Below are positions 5,461 through 5,691 of a stretch of 5,691 nt of DNA, piece by piece (position 1 is the stretch's first letter; every line of letters starts with the position of its first letter). The position numbers and the translations under genes were made by a program. Under the pieces are notes generated by a model, which made no database searches, was not told the origin of the DNA, and saw only the letters and a program-made list of their open reading frames with translations. This DNA is from Actinomycetota bacterium (lineage in GTDB: Bacteria; Actinomycetota; Actinomycetes; Mycobacteriales; Mycobacteriaceae): assembly GCA_005789055.1 (NCBI GenBank), contig SYAA01000339.1, positions 1 to 5,691 of the forward strand, given 5' to 3'.

Positions 5461-5466
5461 ATAGTA

Positions 5467-5670
5467 ATGCTGCTCAAACTGACTCGAGGGATCCGGTACC
5501 GGGTGACCACGCTGGCCCTCGACGAGGCAGGGATGTCGACGGTCGAGTACGCCATCGGCACGATCGCCGCCGCGGCGTTCGGCGCGATTCTCTACGGCGT
5601 GGTCACCGGCGACTCGATCGTCGGCGCGCTGACCAACATCATCAACCGTGCGCTGAACACCAGGGTCTAA
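5467..5670 (+). CDS. flp: Flp-type pilin subunit (prepilin)
   Basis: A 67-residue type IVb prepilin, matching the size and place of Rv3656c. A 22-residue leader with basic residues (K4, R7, R10, R12) ends in DEAG. Prepilin peptidase should cut after Gly22, leaving mature MSTVEYAIGTIAAAAFG. Glu27 is the conserved +5 residue, and the adjacent Tyr28 is the Flp-family hallmark. The hydrophobic assembly helix spans about 28-46. A short polar tail, TGDSIVGALTNIINRALNTRV, completes a 45-residue mature pilin with no disulfide pair. It is the structural subunit of the pilus built by the upstream TadZ/A/B/C. No prepilin peptidase gene is in the window. Confidence 0.93.
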   Translation: MLLKLTRGIRYRVTTLALDEAGMSTVEYAIGTIAAAAFGAILYGVVTGDSIVGALTNIINRALNTRV

Positions 5671-5673
5671 CCG

Positions 5674-5691
5674 GTGACGGCGGGTTCGGCA
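5674..5691 (+). CDS. Probable start of a TadE-like gene (Rv3655c position), cut by the right edge
   Basis: A GTG three bases after the flp stop opens an uninterrupted frame (VTAGSA) to the window end. In related genomes the next gene is a TadE-like minor pilin (Rv3655c). Only six codons are visible, so this rests on synteny and spacing. No separate ribosome binding site is seen; the AGGGT at 5662-5666 in the end of flp may serve. Confidence 0.4.

Noticed and set aside
1..5691. CRISPR arrays, insertion sequences, tRNA or rRNA genes
   Set aside because: No spaced identical repeats, transposase frames, terminal repeats or tRNA/rRNA-like sequences were seen. The 15-base repeats at 5411-5455 have no spacers.

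Overview
This high-GC window comes from an actinobacterium, most likely of the order Mycobacteriales (Mycobacterium, Nocardia, Rhodococcus, Gordonia and relatives). The gene content and order match the M. tuberculosis neighbourhood Rv3662c to Rv3655c. That neighbourhood holds a Fic-like hypothetical gene, the small RNAs Ms1 and 6C, the septum-site/TadZ protein Ssd and the Tad/Flp pilus genes. No genus can be fixed from the sequence alone.

Layout. Positions 1-75 (minus) hold the first 25 codons of acetyl-CoA synthetase, which runs off the left edge. Divergent from it, 171-926 (plus) encodes an Rv3662c-like protein that reads as a Fic domain whose catalytic motif has decayed. About 880 bases without a protein gene follow (927-1809), but this gap is rich in RNA signals. 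It holds a strong hairpin at 952-990 that can serve both strands. It holds a candidate Ms1/MTS2823-type structured RNA on the minus strand (about 1200 down to 944). It holds a palindrome-rich divergent control region (1213-1551). Finally it holds a clear 6C (B11) small RNA on the plus strand (about 1590-1684), with two C-rich loops and an intrinsic terminator. The HAD-phosphatase gene that lies here in M. tuberculosis (Rv3661) is absent.

From 1810 to the right edge runs a tight Tad pilus operon on the plus strand: tadZ/ssd, tadA, tadB, tadC, then flp and the first codons of a probable tadE-like gene. The first four genes are joined by 4-base ATGA/ATGA/GTGA stop-start overlaps, so their translation is probably coupled. 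A 72-base spacer precedes flp. It contains three in-phase 15-base tandem repeats that run into the strongest ribosome binding site of the window, which fits a need for far more pilin than machinery.

How the parts fit. TadZ would place the machine at the membrane or pole, TadA would hydrolyse ATP, TadB and TadC would form the inner-membrane platform, and Flp is the processed pilin subunit. The prepilin peptidase and the rest of the minor pilins are not in view. The most interesting material is the non-coding block: two regulatory RNAs transcribed divergently from one short control region, placed between a dead-looking Fic protein and a pilus operon.
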